A stretch of 64,000 nucleotides of DNA from Pseudoalteromonas shioyasakiensis (GCF_022398475.1 NZ_JAKEVM010000005.1:1-64000); one strand, 5' to 3'. Shown: positions 25,346 to 33,560, numbered from the stretch's first letter. Made by a program: numbers and translations. The notes: generated by a model from the sequence alone, not told the origin.

Positions 25346-26878
25346 ATGCCGGCGGAAAAAACGCATTTAGAGATCTGTAATCTAACCAAAGAACAGTACC
25401 CACAAATAAAGACCCTCATGGATCAAGCGTACCCAGGGCTTGGTGGTGCTTGGCCAAGCCATACTATTTTTAGGCTAATAGACCAGTTTCCGGAAGGGCA
25501 AATAGGTATTGTTGACGATGGTGTTTTAGTGGGCATTGCCTTGAGTGTACAGGTTGATTACGCGCGCTTTTCTAACCCACATACCTACGAAGACATTGTT
25601 GATGGTCATGACCGTGTATTTAGTGATCCTGAAGGTGATGCACTTTATGGTTTAGATGTGGTGATTTCATCAACTCACCGAGGGATGCGACTGGGTCGTC
25701 GCTTATACGATGCACGTAAAGAGCTGTGTCGTCAGTATAACTTACGCGCTATTTTAGCGGGTGGGCGTATTCCGCGTTATTACAATCACAGTGCAGAGAT
25801 GTCGCCGATGGAGTACATCGAAAAAGTTGACCACAAAGAGCTGTACGATCCGATTTTAAGCTTTCAGTTATCTAATGATTTCCAAGTTAAACGTTTACTT
25901 AAAAAATACCTTCCTGAAGATCAGGAGTCAGTTGGTTATGCCACTTTACTCGAGTGGAATAACATTATGTTTGAGCCGACGGATACGGTACTTGAGTCGA
26001 CTAAATCAATTGTGCGTGTCGGTGCTGTACAGTGGCAAATGCGCTGTGTTGAGTCTGTCGAAGAGCTGCTCAAGCAAGTGGAATACTTTGTTGATACGGT
26101 GTCTGACTATAAGAGTGACTTTATTCTGTTTCCGGAATTTTTCAATGCCCCGTTAATGGGTCTTACCGAACAAAGTAATCAAACGGAAGCTATTCGCTAT
26201 TTGGCCGAGTACACAGAAACCTTCCGTGATGCAATGTCACGCATGGCGGTTGAATACAATGCCAATATTATCACAGGCTCCATGCCACTCGCAGAAGATG
26301 ACAAGATTTATAATGTCAGCTATTTGTGCCACCGCAGCGGTAAAATTGATGAGCAGCGTAAAATTCATATTACCCCTCACGAGCAAAATGACTGGGTGAT
26401 CCAAGGCGGTGATAAAATTGCTGTATTTGAAACGGATGCGGGTCGTGTTGGTATTCAAATTTGTTACGATGTAGAGTTCCCTGAGCTGTCACGTATTCTC
26501 GCTAAGCAAGGGTTAGATATTTTGTTCGTGCCATTTTGGACGGATACAAAAAATAGTTACTTACGTGTACGCCATTGTGCACAAGCACGCGCAATTGAAA
26601 ATGAATGTTATGTTGTGATTGCAGGCTCGGTTGGTAACTTACCTGAAGTAGAAAGCTTAGACGTACAGTATTCGCAATCAGCAGTGCTTACCCCTTCTGA
26701 CTTTTCGTTCCCGCATGATGCAACCTTGAATGAAGCAACACCGAATACCGAAATGCTGTTATTCAGTGATTTAGATATGGATAAACTGAAAATCCTTCAC
26801 AGTGAAGGTACTGTTAGAAACTTAAAAGACCGCCGCGAAGATTTGTATGACGTGATCTTGAAAAAGCGAGATCACTAA
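25346..26878 (+). CDS. GNAT acetyltransferase-carbon-nitrogen hydrolase fusion
   Basis: A two-domain cytoplasmic enzyme of 510 residues. The N-terminal GNAT domain (about 8-175) has the acetyl-CoA loop region 'SSTHRGMRLGRRLYDARKEL'. The C-terminal nitrilase-superfamily amidohydrolase (225-505) has the full triad Glu264 (LFPEFFNAPL), Lys339 (RKIHITPHE) and Cys373 (IQICYDVEFPE). This fusion is known in many bacteria (YhcX type) but its substrate is not established. SD AAGGAG precedes the ATG. Its stop shares one base with the start of the SMR exporter gene (TAATG), which implies a joint function. The upstream region carries an imperfect hairpin (about 25246-25271); I saw no guanidine riboswitch. 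Confidence 0.92.
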   Translation: MPAEKTHLEICNLTKEQYPQIKTLMDQAYPGLGGAWPSHTIFRLIDQFPEGQIGIVDDGVLVGIALSVQVDYARFSNPHTYEDIVDGHDRVFSDPEGDALYGLDVVISSTHRGMRLGRRLYDARKELCRQYNLRAILAGGRIPRYYNHSAEMSPMEYIEKVDHKELYDPILSFQLSNDFQVKRLLKKYLPEDQESVGYATLLEWNNIMFEPTDTVLESTKSIVRVGAVQWQMRCVESVEELLKQVEYFVDTVSDYKSDFILFPEFFNAPLMGLTEQSNQTEAIRYLAEYTETFRDAMSRMAVEYNANIITGSMPLAEDDKIYNVSYLCHRSGKIDEQRKIHITPHEQNDWVIQGGDKIAVFETDAGRVGIQICYDVEFPELSRILAKQGLDILFVPFWTDTKNSYLRVRHCAQARAIENECYVVIAGSVGNLPEVESLDVQYSQSAVLTPSDFSFPHDATLNEATPNTEMLLFSDLDMDKLKILHSEGTVRNLKDRREDLYDVILKKRDH

Positions 26879-27195
26879 TGGCGTGGTTGTATTTAATTGT
26901 CGCAGGTCTTTTAGAAATTGGCTGGCCTGTTGGCCTTAAAATGTCTCAACAGGCAGACAGTCGCTGGTTAGGCATTGCGATAGCCGTCGCATTTATGGTC
27001 GCTAGTGGTTTTATGCTGTGGTTGGCGCAAAAGGATATTCCGATGGGAACATCTTATGCGGTATGGACAGGCATAGGAGCAGCAGGCACTTTCTTAGTTG
27101 GTATTTTATTTTATGGGGATGCCGCCACATTTGGCCGTATTGCCGGAGTATTGCTGATAATTAGCGGTGTGATAACGCTAAAAATTAGTCATTAA
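26878..27195 (+). CDS. gdx: SugE/Gdx-type small multidrug resistance exporter (guanidinium)
   Basis: A 105-residue four-helix inner-membrane protein of the SMR family. The proton/substrate-binding Glu13 sits in 'AGLLEIGWPVGLK', the signature of the SugE/Gdx branch, which exports guanidinium in exchange for protons. 'GTSYAVWTGIGAAGTFLVG' is the second family signature. EmrE-type drug pumps differ in these positions. It is coupled by TAATG to the GNAT-nitrilase gene, so it may export a cationic product or by-product of that enzyme (inference). A bidirectional terminator follows. Confidence 0.88.
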   Translation: MAWLYLIVAGLLEIGWPVGLKMSQQADSRWLGIAIAVAFMVASGFMLWLAQKDIPMGTSYAVWTGIGAAGTFLVGILFYGDAATFGRIAGVLLIISGVITLKISH

Positions 27196-27220
27196 AAAAG
27201 CGGCATAGCCGCTTTTTTAA
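27192..27220. terminator. bidirectional terminator
   Basis: TTAAAAAAGCGGC at 27192-27204 pairs with GCCGCTTTTTTAA at 27208-27220 over ATA. A-tract and T-tract flank a GC core, so it serves both the gdx gene and the convergent DMT transporter gene. Confidence 0.92.
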
Positions 27221-27235
27221 TGACTAGGAATAAGC

Positions 27236-28114
27236 CTAATTTGGTAGCATTACCAGGATGGCTGCCAGTGCAATCAACACAAGCCCAGCCGTGTCTTGGC
27301 GCTTTAAAGGTTGTTTTAACCAAAGAATCGATACCAAAATGGTAAAGAATACTTCTATCTGCCCCAGTGTTTTTACATAAGCAACATGCTGCAAGCTCAT
27401 AGCGCTAAACCAACCGATTGAACCTAAACAGCTACAAACACTAACAGCGGTCGTGGTGCCTTTGTGATGCCACATTTTCTTAAATGTATCGCGTTCTTTG
27501 AATGCAATATACACGCACAGCATCAGGGTTTGTAAGCTGATAATCAGTAACAACACCCAAGCGGCCGAGTGTGGGAAAGTCAGCCCTGAATTTAAACTTG
27601 CCTCACGGATCCATGACGATGAAAGAGCAAAAGAAGTGCCGCAAGCAAGCCCAAGCAGTGCGGTGCCCAAATTAAAGTGTTTAACATTCGCGATGCCACT
27701 TAATAGCAATACCGCAATTGCACCAATAAATACGCCAACCCAACCTAGCAGTGAGAGTGCTGAGCCGAAGAACATAACGCCTAAAATGGCCGCCATCAGC
27801 GCTTCACTTTTTGCAAGCCCGGCACCGACTGCAAAGTTATTCATTTTAAACAGTTTTACCATCAAACCGGTGGCAAGGATTTGGACGATACTGGCGCCAA
27901 CAATGTAGCCAATAAAAGCCAGATTAAAGTCAGGGAGTGCGGCGTCTTGATACTGATAAAGTACAAATAAATACAGGGCAGCAATCGGGCTGGCAATAAT
28001 AAAGCGAGCAAGCGTTACCCCTGCAACGCTCACTGTTGCACTCAGTTTACTTTGCAGTGCATTGCGCCACGACTGCATAAATGCCGCAAAAATAGTTAAG
28101 AAAATCCAAGTCAT
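27236..28114 (-). CDS. EamA/DMT-superfamily transporter
   Basis: A 292-residue inner-membrane protein with about ten hydrophobic helices in two EamA halves. The second half ends with the typical 'VFFTILVSILWLKQPLKRQDTAGLVLIALAAILV' pattern. Drug/metabolite transporters of this type export amino acids, nucleosides or other small metabolites; the substrate is not readable here. It is monocistronic and convergent with gdx. The start at 28114 was chosen because the first helix begins immediately ('MTWIFLTIFAAFMQSWRNA'). Confidence 0.87.
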   Translation of the reverse strand: MTWIFLTIFAAFMQSWRNALQSKLSATVSVAGVTLARFIIASPIAALYLFVLYQYQDAALPDFNLAFIGYIVGASIVQILATGLMVKLFKMNNFAVGAGLAKSEALMAAILGVMFFGSALSLLGWVGVFIGAIAVLLLSGIANVKHFNLGTALLGLACGTSFALSSSWIREASLNSGLTFPHSAAWVLLLIISLQTLMLCVYIAFKERDTFKKMWHHKGTTTAVSVCSCLGSIGWFSAMSLQHVAYVKTLGQIEVFFTILVSILWLKQPLKRQDTAGLVLIALAAILVMLPN

Positions 28115-28271
28115 ATTGAAAATAAATTAATGAGGAGAGGCGCTTAGAGTAACAAAACCAAAGTATGAGAGCATTAGCTTATCGACCAACTTGAGAAAAA
28201 CTCAGCTGTGACAATATGCCGCAGGGCTTTTATGCCGTCATTAGACTATAGTGACAATGATGCTATTGCTG

Positions 28272-28303
28272 GCCGCTGCTGTTTTAAGTAGCGGCTTTTT
28301 TTT
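28272..28303 (+). terminator. orphan terminator in an intergenic region
   Basis: GCCGCTGCT (28272-28280) pairs with AGTAGCGGC (28287-28295), one G-T pair, followed by eight T. It lies 47 bases upstream of the MAPEG gene and is not preceded by any same-strand gene. It could end a small RNA or act as an attenuator in the MAPEG leader. I found no strong promoter for it. Confidence 0.75.
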
Positions 28304-28349
28304 GTTTACGCTAGGGTAGGGTATTACAGTTAAAAGATAAGGAAATATC

Positions 28350-28733
28350 ATGACCACACTGATTATCTGTGCACTCATCGCAGTACTCATACCCTATTTA
28401 GCCAAAGCGCCTGTGGCTTTTGCACAAAATAAGTTGGCAGGCTACGACAATAAGCACCCACGCGAGCAACAAGCTAAACTAACCGGCTTTGGTGCTCGTG
28501 CGTTGGCAGCACATCAAAATAGCTTTGAATCGCTGATTATTTTTGCTGTCGCTCTGGCAGTCGTTATAGGTAGCAATAATGTCTATCAGGTAACTGAGAC
28601 CCTAGCGATTGTGCATGTTATTGCCCGTGTGTTGTATTGTATTTTCTACTACATAAACCAAGATATTCTGCGCTCATTAGTTTGGCTAGTAGGCTATGTT
28701 TGTGCTGTGGCGATGATTGCTGTTTGCCTCTAG
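28350..28733 (+). CDS. MAPEG-family membrane protein
   Basis: A 127-residue protein with four hydrophobic helices. The MAPEG (membrane-associated proteins in eicosanoid and glutathione metabolism) fold is shown by 'RALAAHQNSFESLIIFAVALAV' and 'VIARVLYCIFYYINQDILRSLVWLVGY'. Bacterial members are poorly defined and may have glutathione transferase or peroxidase activity. SD AAGGAAA precedes the ATG. An orphan terminator lies in the leader, so premature termination may control it. Followed by a terminator shared with the M56 gene. Confidence 0.87.
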   Translation: MTTLIICALIAVLIPYLAKAPVAFAQNKLAGYDNKHPREQQAKLTGFGARALAAHQNSFESLIIFAVALAVVIGSNNVYQVTETLAIVHVIARVLYCIFYYINQDILRSLVWLVGYVCAVAMIAVCL

Positions 28734-28759
28734 TTACAAAGCAATAAGTTAAAAACCAC

Positions 28760-28791
28760 AAAGCAAGCGGCTTAAATAAGGCGCTTGCTTT
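28760..28791. terminator. bidirectional hairpin between MAPEG and M56 genes
   Basis: AAAGCAAGCG (28760-28769) pairs with CGCTTGCTTT (28782-28791) over a 12-base loop. It lies between convergent genes; T-tracts are short. Confidence 0.65.
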
Positions 28792-28811
28792 AGGGTCTTA
28801 AGTGGTTACTT

Positions 28812-30017
28812 TTACTTAGAGCTAACTTTAATTTTTTCTATTAAATCCTTTGCTTGATAGTTTTCGTCTAAGGCGAAATCGAGTTGTACTAAGGCGTTTT
28901 GAAAGCCAGATTCAGACGGCGCATATTGCCATTGTTTTAAGGCTCTTTTCGCTTCTCGATTGAAAACTCCTTCAGGCTCTGCACTTACTACACTAACATT
29001 GCTGGTGGCGCCACTTGGTAAAATATCGTATTTCAAAACGACTGAACCGCTAATACCTTGCTCTGCCGCTTGAATTGGGTATATCGGCTCTACACGCATA
29101 ACCGCTTGATAGTCCTTTGTCTTTTCAACGGACATCGGCTGTTTTGCAATGGCAAAGCTGCTAAGCATGCCCGCTGTAAAAATAACTAACGCTGTTTTTG
29201 CAATAAATGAGCTGTTGTCGATCTGCTTTATTTGATTTAGACGTTGTAACATGGTGTTTTTATCTCCGTATTGTGAATAAGCCATTAAGCCTGTTCTGCT
29301 AAAGCTTGCACAGTGCACTAATGCCTTACTGTATAGAATTCGTTGTTCAGTTGATTTATTTTTGAGTACTTGCTCATCACATGAAAGCTCTTGAATGCGG
29401 CGCAGACTTGCATAACCAAGCCAAGCGACAGGGTTAAACCACAGCAAAATAGTGGCACTTAACGCGATGGCATTAATTAGGTTATCTTTGCGTTTAATGT
29501 GCACTGATTCATGCTCTAAAATAAGCGCTAAAGCATGGCTGTTGTAATGGCTTTGATAGTTTGTAGGCATTACTAGCTTGGTGTTTATAACTCCTACAAC
29601 CATAGGTGAGCTCACTTGGTTGCTTTGGTATATGCGTATACTTTGGTTGTTGTGATGATCAAGCGTAATTGGTACTAATTGCAGTTTTGCTAGAAAACGG
29701 TAATGAAAATATACGGCAGTGATCAGCAGTGCGGCACTAATAAAGCCATAAATAGCAAACCAAGTGAGCGTAAACTGCGGCATTATTGCTGTGTTTGGTG
29801 TGATAGTCAGCTTACTGATAAAGTCGTTTTGAATTGGTTTTAAGTGTTCTGGTAGGTTCGCTAACAATAAACTAATTGGTAAAAGCGCCCACAGTGTATA
29901 AACCAAGCGTGCCGATAGCTGGCTTAGTAACTTTCGCTCTAGCAGTAATAAAAACATAATTGCAGATGAGATCAAAAGTTGTTGATCTAACAGCCAATTA
30001 AAAAATGCATCTAACAT
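28812..30017 (-). CDS. BlaR1-type M56 metallopeptidase with TonB C-terminal domain
   Basis: A membrane zinc peptidase of 401 residues. Four N-terminal transmembrane helices and a cytoplasmic loop carry the HExxH site at 169-173 (LEHESVHIKRKD) with a downstream 'CDEQVL' Asp/Glu ligand. One further helix at about 265-285 leads to a periplasmic TonB-C domain (about 310-385; 'EPIYPIQAAEQGISGSVVL'). BlaR1 proteins cleave or inactivate the BlaI repressor on sensing a signal. Here a TonB-type domain replaces the penicillin-binding sensor. I start at ATG 30017, 8 bases after the blaI stop; an upstream in-frame ATG overlaps blaI and is less likely. Signal unknown. Confidence 0.88.
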   Translation of the reverse strand: MLDAFFNWLLDQQLLISSAIMFLLLLERKLLSQLSARLVYTLWALLPISLLLANLPEHLKPIQNDFISKLTITPNTAIMPQFTLTWFAIYGFISAALLITAVYFHYRFLAKLQLVPITLDHHNNQSIRIYQSNQVSSPMVVGVINTKLVMPTNYQSHYNSHALALILEHESVHIKRKDNLINAIALSATILLWFNPVAWLGYASLRRIQELSCDEQVLKNKSTEQRILYSKALVHCASFSRTGLMAYSQYGDKNTMLQRLNQIKQIDNSSFIAKTALVIFTAGMLSSFAIAKQPMSVEKTKDYQAVMRVEPIYPIQAAEQGISGSVVLKYDILPSGATSNVSVVSAEPEGVFNREAKRALKQWQYAPSESGFQNALVQLDFALDENYQAKDLIEKIKVSSK

Positions 30018-30025
30018 AACAAGCC

Positions 30026-30400
30026 TTATTTTTGCTGTTTTTCCCAATCATCGATGACCTTTTTCAGCTCATCAATATCATGTTGCGAGAGTTGCTCTGA
30101 TTTAGCAAAGCCACTCACCAGTGGCGCAATACGGCCATTAAAAAAGCGTTCAATAAAGCTTTGGCTTTCTTTTAATGTGTATTCTTCACGAGCAATACAA
30201 GGGGTGTAGTTATATTGGCGACCTTGTTTCTCGAAGCTTAGTGCGCCTTTTTTAACTAAACGGCTTAGTAGCGTTTTAATGGTTTTTTCGTGCCATTCTT
30301 TATCGTCACTTAAACGCGCAATTACTTCACTAGCCGTGGCTGGGTAGCCAAGCCATACCGCATCTAATACTTCGAATTCAGCTTTAGAAAGTTCAATCAT
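30026..30400 (-). CDS. BlaI/MecI/CopY-family transcriptional repressor
   Basis: A 124-residue winged-helix repressor. DNA-binding part at 1-75 ('LSKAEFEVLDAVW', 'WHEKTIKTLLSRLVKKGALSFEK') and a C-terminal dimerisation helix region. Repressors of this family bind TACAnnTGTA-type palindromes and are inactivated by their partner M56 peptidase, here the next gene. Its own promoter contains such a palindrome at 30433-30448, which indicates autoregulation. The regulated targets beyond this operon are not visible; no beta-lactamase lies nearby. Confidence 0.93.
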   Translation of the reverse strand: MIELSKAEFEVLDAVWLGYPATASEVIARLSDDKEWHEKTIKTLLSRLVKKGALSFEKQGRQYNYTPCIAREEYTLKESQSFIERFFNGRIAPLVSGFAKSEQLSQHDIDELKKVIDDWEKQQK

Positions 30401-30415
30401 TTTTATGCCTACAGA

Positions 30416-30448
30416 TGTAATCTTTAATTTAAGATTACACGTGTAATC
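30416..30448 (-). promoter_or_regulatory. BlaI-type operator and overlapping promoter
   Basis: GATTACACGTGTAATC at 30433-30448 is a perfect 16-bp palindrome containing TACA-CG-TGTA, the cop-box/BlaI core. A third half site TGTAATC lies at 30416-30422. On the minus strand TTGCAT (about 30460-30455), 16 bases and TAATCT form a plausible -35/-10 pair with the palindrome between them. It is 33 bases upstream of the blaI start codon. Confidence 0.75.
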
Positions 30449-30468
30449 AATTAATGCAAACTTTTTTG

Positions 30469-31155
30469 TTAGAGAATGTCACTTTTTTTGATACTGACTA
30501 TCTGCCCTTCGGGCAAATTCAGCGTGGTGAGTGACAGTTTTGCGATATCTGTGCGGTACAGGTCGATGACTTTGTAGCCACAAAAACGTGCCATTTTACG
30601 TATTTGCCGGTTTAAACCTTGTTTTAAGACGATGCAAAACTGTGTTTCGGTGACTTGAGCCACCTCACAAGGGAGGGTTATTTGTTTATCTACAGGCACA
30701 CCGTTTGCCATTTTTTTACAAAAATCACTATCAAGAGGTTTATCTACGGTGACTAAATAGCGCTTGGGTTGGTGGTAATCAGGGTGGATAAGTTGATTAC
30801 AAAACTCACCGTCATTGGTCAAAATCAACAAACCTCGGGAGTCTTTGTCGAGCCGGCCAATTGGGTAAACCCGGGTAGTTTTAGGCAGACTATGAATAAG
30901 ACTGGTTGGGTCGTCAGCATTTAATTTGCAATCTATACCAACGGGTTTGTGATACGCAAAGTAGGTGAGTGGCGCTTTTGCTGAAATTTTTTCGCCAAGT
31001 ACAATCACATCATCGTGCTCATCAACATGATCTATATGATTTGCGGCACGGCCATTTACTGTTACCTCACCTTGATCTATCAAACGCGATGCTTGCTTTC
31101 GAGAGCAAACACCCGCATGGGCAATAAATTTAGCAAGTCGTACTTTTTCTGGCAT
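30469..31155 (-). CDS. rluF: 23S rRNA pseudouridine synthase, RluF-like
   Basis: A 228-residue RsuA-family enzyme: S4 RNA-binding domain at about 6-60 ('RLAKFIAHAGVCSRKQASRLIDQG') and a catalytic domain with the Asp motif 'YPIGRLDKDSRGLLILTNDGE'. 'QGLNRQIRKMARFCGYKVIDLYR' completes the RsuA class. It most resembles RluF, which makes pseudouridine 2604 of 23S rRNA; RluB and RluE have different N-terminal layouts. I start at ATG 31155, since the ATG ten codons upstream adds no conserved sequence. Monocistronic, divergent from the DUF6482 gene. Confidence 0.87.
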   Translation of the reverse strand: MPEKVRLAKFIAHAGVCSRKQASRLIDQGEVTVNGRAANHIDHVDEHDDVIVLGEKISAKAPLTYFAYHKPVGIDCKLNADDPTSLIHSLPKTTRVYPIGRLDKDSRGLLILTNDGEFCNQLIHPDYHQPKRYLVTVDKPLDSDFCKKMANGVPVDKQITLPCEVAQVTETQFCIVLKQGLNRQIRKMARFCGYKVIDLYRTDIAKLSLTTLNLPEGQIVSIKKSDIL

Positions 31156-31235
31156 GAGTGATTTTTGTACAATTAATTTGATCACAGTATACCAAAATCA
31201 CGTATAGATAGTTCCACCATCAAAGAGGAACGCAC

Positions 31236-31541
31236 ATGCCTATCAAGTTATCAGAGCTTGCAGACCATCAGCCACTGCAAAAAGTTATCCTTCATTCGTT
31301 GGAAATGGCGCTGTATCAAGTGTCTGTGCTAATAAATAACGTTGAGTATTATGTCACTGATGAGCAAGGTGAGTTTATTCGCGATATTAGCCCGTTGCAC
31401 ATTCAAAAGCGCCTCGATCACTTAAGTTATGGTGATATGGTTTTACGCCACACCAGTGCTTATGATGAAATGTGCGGTCAGCCCGAAAAGCTGGCGAGTA
31501 ACATGCTCGAAGTACCTTATGGCAAGAACCACTTATACTGA
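31236..31541 (+). CDS. DUF6482-like small protein
   Basis: A 101-residue soluble protein without signal peptide or membrane segment. Conserved-looking blocks 'HSLEMALYQVSVLINNVEYYVTD' (partial) and 'YDEMCGQP' near the end match what I recall of DUF6482, a small family of unknown function in marine gammaproteobacteria. SD AGAGGAA precedes the ATG. A GNAT gene follows 47 bases later on the same strand and may be cotranscribed. No function is assigned. Confidence 0.7.
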   Translation: MPIKLSELADHQPLQKVILHSLEMALYQVSVLINNVEYYVTDEQGEFIRDISPLHIQKRLDHLSYGDMVLRHTSAYDEMCGQPEKLASNMLEVPYGKNHLY

Positions 31542-31588
31542 TTAACGATATAAGCGTATACTGAGTCATAACATTTTATAGGTATGCT

Positions 31589-31996
31589 ATGTATCAATTA
31601 AAAAGTGATGACTCAGCTGATCTAAACAATCAGCTAAGAGAACATATTGTGGCTTTCAACGCCGCGCATTTTAATGCCGAGCGTATTCCTTTAGGCTTTA
31701 AGTTCGTTAATAAACATAACAGTGTTGTAGCTGGTATTCATGGCCAAGTATTTGGTAATTGGCTGCTTATTAGTTGGCTTTGGTGTGATGATAAGACGCG
31801 TGGTAAAGGGCTTGCGACACGATTGTTAGCTGAATTAGAGAGCAAAGCTAAAGCGTTTGGTGCAAATACCGCTCAACTTGATACGCTCGATTTTCAAGCC
31901 AAACCCTTTTACGAAAAAAACGGCTACCAAGTCAAATACGAAATGAGTAACTACCCACTCGACGGCTGCCGTTATTTTATGGAAAAACCCCTTTAA
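31589..31996 (+). CDS. GNAT N-acetyltransferase
   Basis: A 135-residue single-domain acetyltransferase. The acetyl-CoA binding loop is 'DDKTRGKGLATRLLAELESKA', close to the R/Q-x-x-G-x-G/A consensus, followed by 'QLDTLDFQAKPFYEKNGYQVK', the usual beta6-beta7 region. The substrate is unknown. Start ATG follows a weak 'ATAGGT' SD. Convergent with the HopJ-family gene, only 13 bases apart. Confidence 0.88.
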   Translation: MYQLKSDDSADLNNQLREHIVAFNAAHFNAERIPLGFKFVNKHNSVVAGIHGQVFGNWLLISWLWCDDKTRGKGLATRLLAELESKAKAFGANTAQLDTLDFQAKPFYEKNGYQVKYEMSNYPLDGCRYFMEKPL

Positions 31997-32009
31997 TTTT
32001 TGGTTTTAA

Positions 32010-32369
32010 TCACTTCGCTTTAAGCACGTCTTGCTCGGTAAATGTAACTCCTAAGAAAGGGGTCGCTTCAGGGGCAAGCATAAAGGTGCGAATGTTCATG
32101 TGGTCTTGCCCTTCAGGATTGTGTAATACATCATCACGATAAAACGCGCCAAAACAATCGAGGGTATTTTGTTTGCTTAGTTGATTAAGCTTTGCAAAGG
32201 CAAAAATTTTACATGAGCCATTATTTTCATTTGCCTCGCTAAGCAAGCCATGATTATTAAAAGCGCTTGGGGTAAAATCATAATTGCTGTCAATTACCGC
32301 CATGGTATCGGTAAACTCAATTTGCTGTGGTGTGCTTGCTAATTTCGAAAGAAATTCGTTAAGAGTCAT
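32010..32369 (-). CDS. HopJ-family protein
   Basis: A 119-residue soluble protein matching the family named after the Pseudomonas effector HopJ: 'IEFTDTMAVIDSNYDFTPSAF', 'GSCKIFAFAKLNQLS' and 'DCFGAFYRDDVL'. Members are widespread in non-pathogenic marine bacteria, and there is no type III secretion gene nearby, so an effector role is unlikely. Function unknown. It lies 9 bases downstream of the retropepsin-like gene on the same strand and should share its transcript. Confidence 0.88.
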   Translation of the reverse strand: MTLNEFLSKLASTPQQIEFTDTMAVIDSNYDFTPSAFNNHGLLSEANENNGSCKIFAFAKLNQLSKQNTLDCFGAFYRDDVLHNPEGQDHMNIRTFMLAPEATPFLGVTFTEQDVLKAK

Positions 32370-32378
32370 TGCTTGTCC

Positions 32379-33491
32379 TTAAAAATTGTTCTTTATCAAC
32401 TCTAACTCATTCACTTGCTGATTGATATTAAACTTAAAATTCTCTAAAAAGTTCATACCTAATAAGCCATAGCCAGCATGATTTTCTATTACCAGCACTT
32501 CAAAATTACGAATACGTTGTTGTCCGACTTGAAAGGATTCGAGCTGATACCGCTGTGCTTCAACAATGCCATTAGCTGTGTTTACCTTAAGTGCGCCAAG
32601 AAAATTTGCTGGAGTGTTAAGCGAGTTTAATAATGTTTGGTTGATTACAGTAAAGCTAGCGCCTGTGTCGATCATCAGTTCGGTTTCAATATCATCGTTG
32701 ATAATACTGTTTACTAAATAATGTGAACCTCGAGCGGTTAATTTTATAACTTCAACACCTGCTAAGGCTTGTTGAATCAATAGGTGTAATTGCTCGGCCT
32801 GTTGTTTATAGTCATGATCTTCAGGCAGTTGATCTAGGGTTATTTGGCTCGCGACGTAATCTTCTAAATGATAGTTAGCTAATGCATAGTTATATAAGTA
32901 CTGCGCATTGCCAGGCGTGTAATCAAGCCATTGTTGACTAATATTAAGCAGGGCTTGCCATTGTTGCGTCGCAATAAGTTCATCAATATAGGATGTGCTT
33001 AGCTCGTCTATTTGTTTGTTAAGTTGTTGTTTATCATTGCTGTCTAACTGGTTGCTAAGAGCCAGTAAATTGATGATTCCTTGTTGGGTATCACCTTGTG
33101 CGATTAAACGCTTAGCTTCAAGTTCAAGCATGGTGACATCGTAAGGGTGGCTATTTAAAAAGGCCGTTAAAAATTGCTCACTTAAAGTGAATTTTTTATG
33201 GGAAAGCCATGATTCTAGTTGCTGTTGCCAAGCTTGCTTTAGCTGCCTTGCATAGCGAGGTTCATTCACAAGTAATTGAGTGTACTCAGCGACGGCTTTA
33301 TCAAATAACTGATTGCTAAATAGTGCAACTGCTTGCTGGAAGTGGGCAGGTAAGACCGTGCCTTTTTGTACTTTAGGCGCTGGTGCGACAGTTTCTATTT
33401 CTATAGGCTTTGCTGGGTTAAAAAGCTGCCAAATAAAGTAACCATTTAAACTAAGAGAAAGTAGCAATATTAATTTAAGAAAAGCATTCAT
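32379..33491 (-). CDS. membrane-anchored TPR protein with retropepsin-like aspartic protease domain
   Basis: A 370-residue protein. N-terminal membrane anchor at about 5-22, then TPR-like helical repeats at about 45-235, then a single retropepsin-like domain (250-365). The catalytic motif is Asp275-Thr-Gly-Ala-Ser ('ELMIDTGASFTVIN'), followed by a 'GLLGMNFLENF' block that matches the second psi-loop of clan AA peptidases. Retropepsins act as dimers, so this protein should dimerise in the periplasm. Its substrate is unknown. It lies 69 bases after yigB on the same strand, at the tail of the dapF-xerC operon, and before the HopJ-family gene. Confidence 0.85.
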   Translation of the reverse strand: MNAFLKLILLLSLSLNGYFIWQLFNPAKPIEIETVAPAPKVQKGTVLPAHFQQAVALFSNQLFDKAVAEYTQLLVNEPRYARQLKQAWQQQLESWLSHKKFTLSEQFLTAFLNSHPYDVTMLELEAKRLIAQGDTQQGIINLLALSNQLDSNDKQQLNKQIDELSTSYIDELIATQQWQALLNISQQWLDYTPGNAQYLYNYALANYHLEDYVASQITLDQLPEDHDYKQQAEQLHLLIQQALAGVEVIKLTARGSHYLVNSIINDDIETELMIDTGASFTVINQTLLNSLNTPANFLGALKVNTANGIVEAQRYQLESFQVGQQRIRNFEVLVIENHAGYGLLGMNFLENFKFNINQQVNELELIKNNF

Positions 33492-33560
33492 CCGTTTCGC
33501 CCACCAGTTTTAAATCTTTGTTGCCTACTTGCTCAGCATAAAACAAATTTCTCAAAGTCG

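Noticed and set aside
27498..27908. 136-codon open frame antisense to the DMT transporter
   Set aside because: It is a mirror of transmembrane codons, with no independent signals.
32010..32369. HopJ name as evidence of a type III effector
   Set aside because: The family is widespread in non-pathogens, and there is no secretion system or chaperone in the window.
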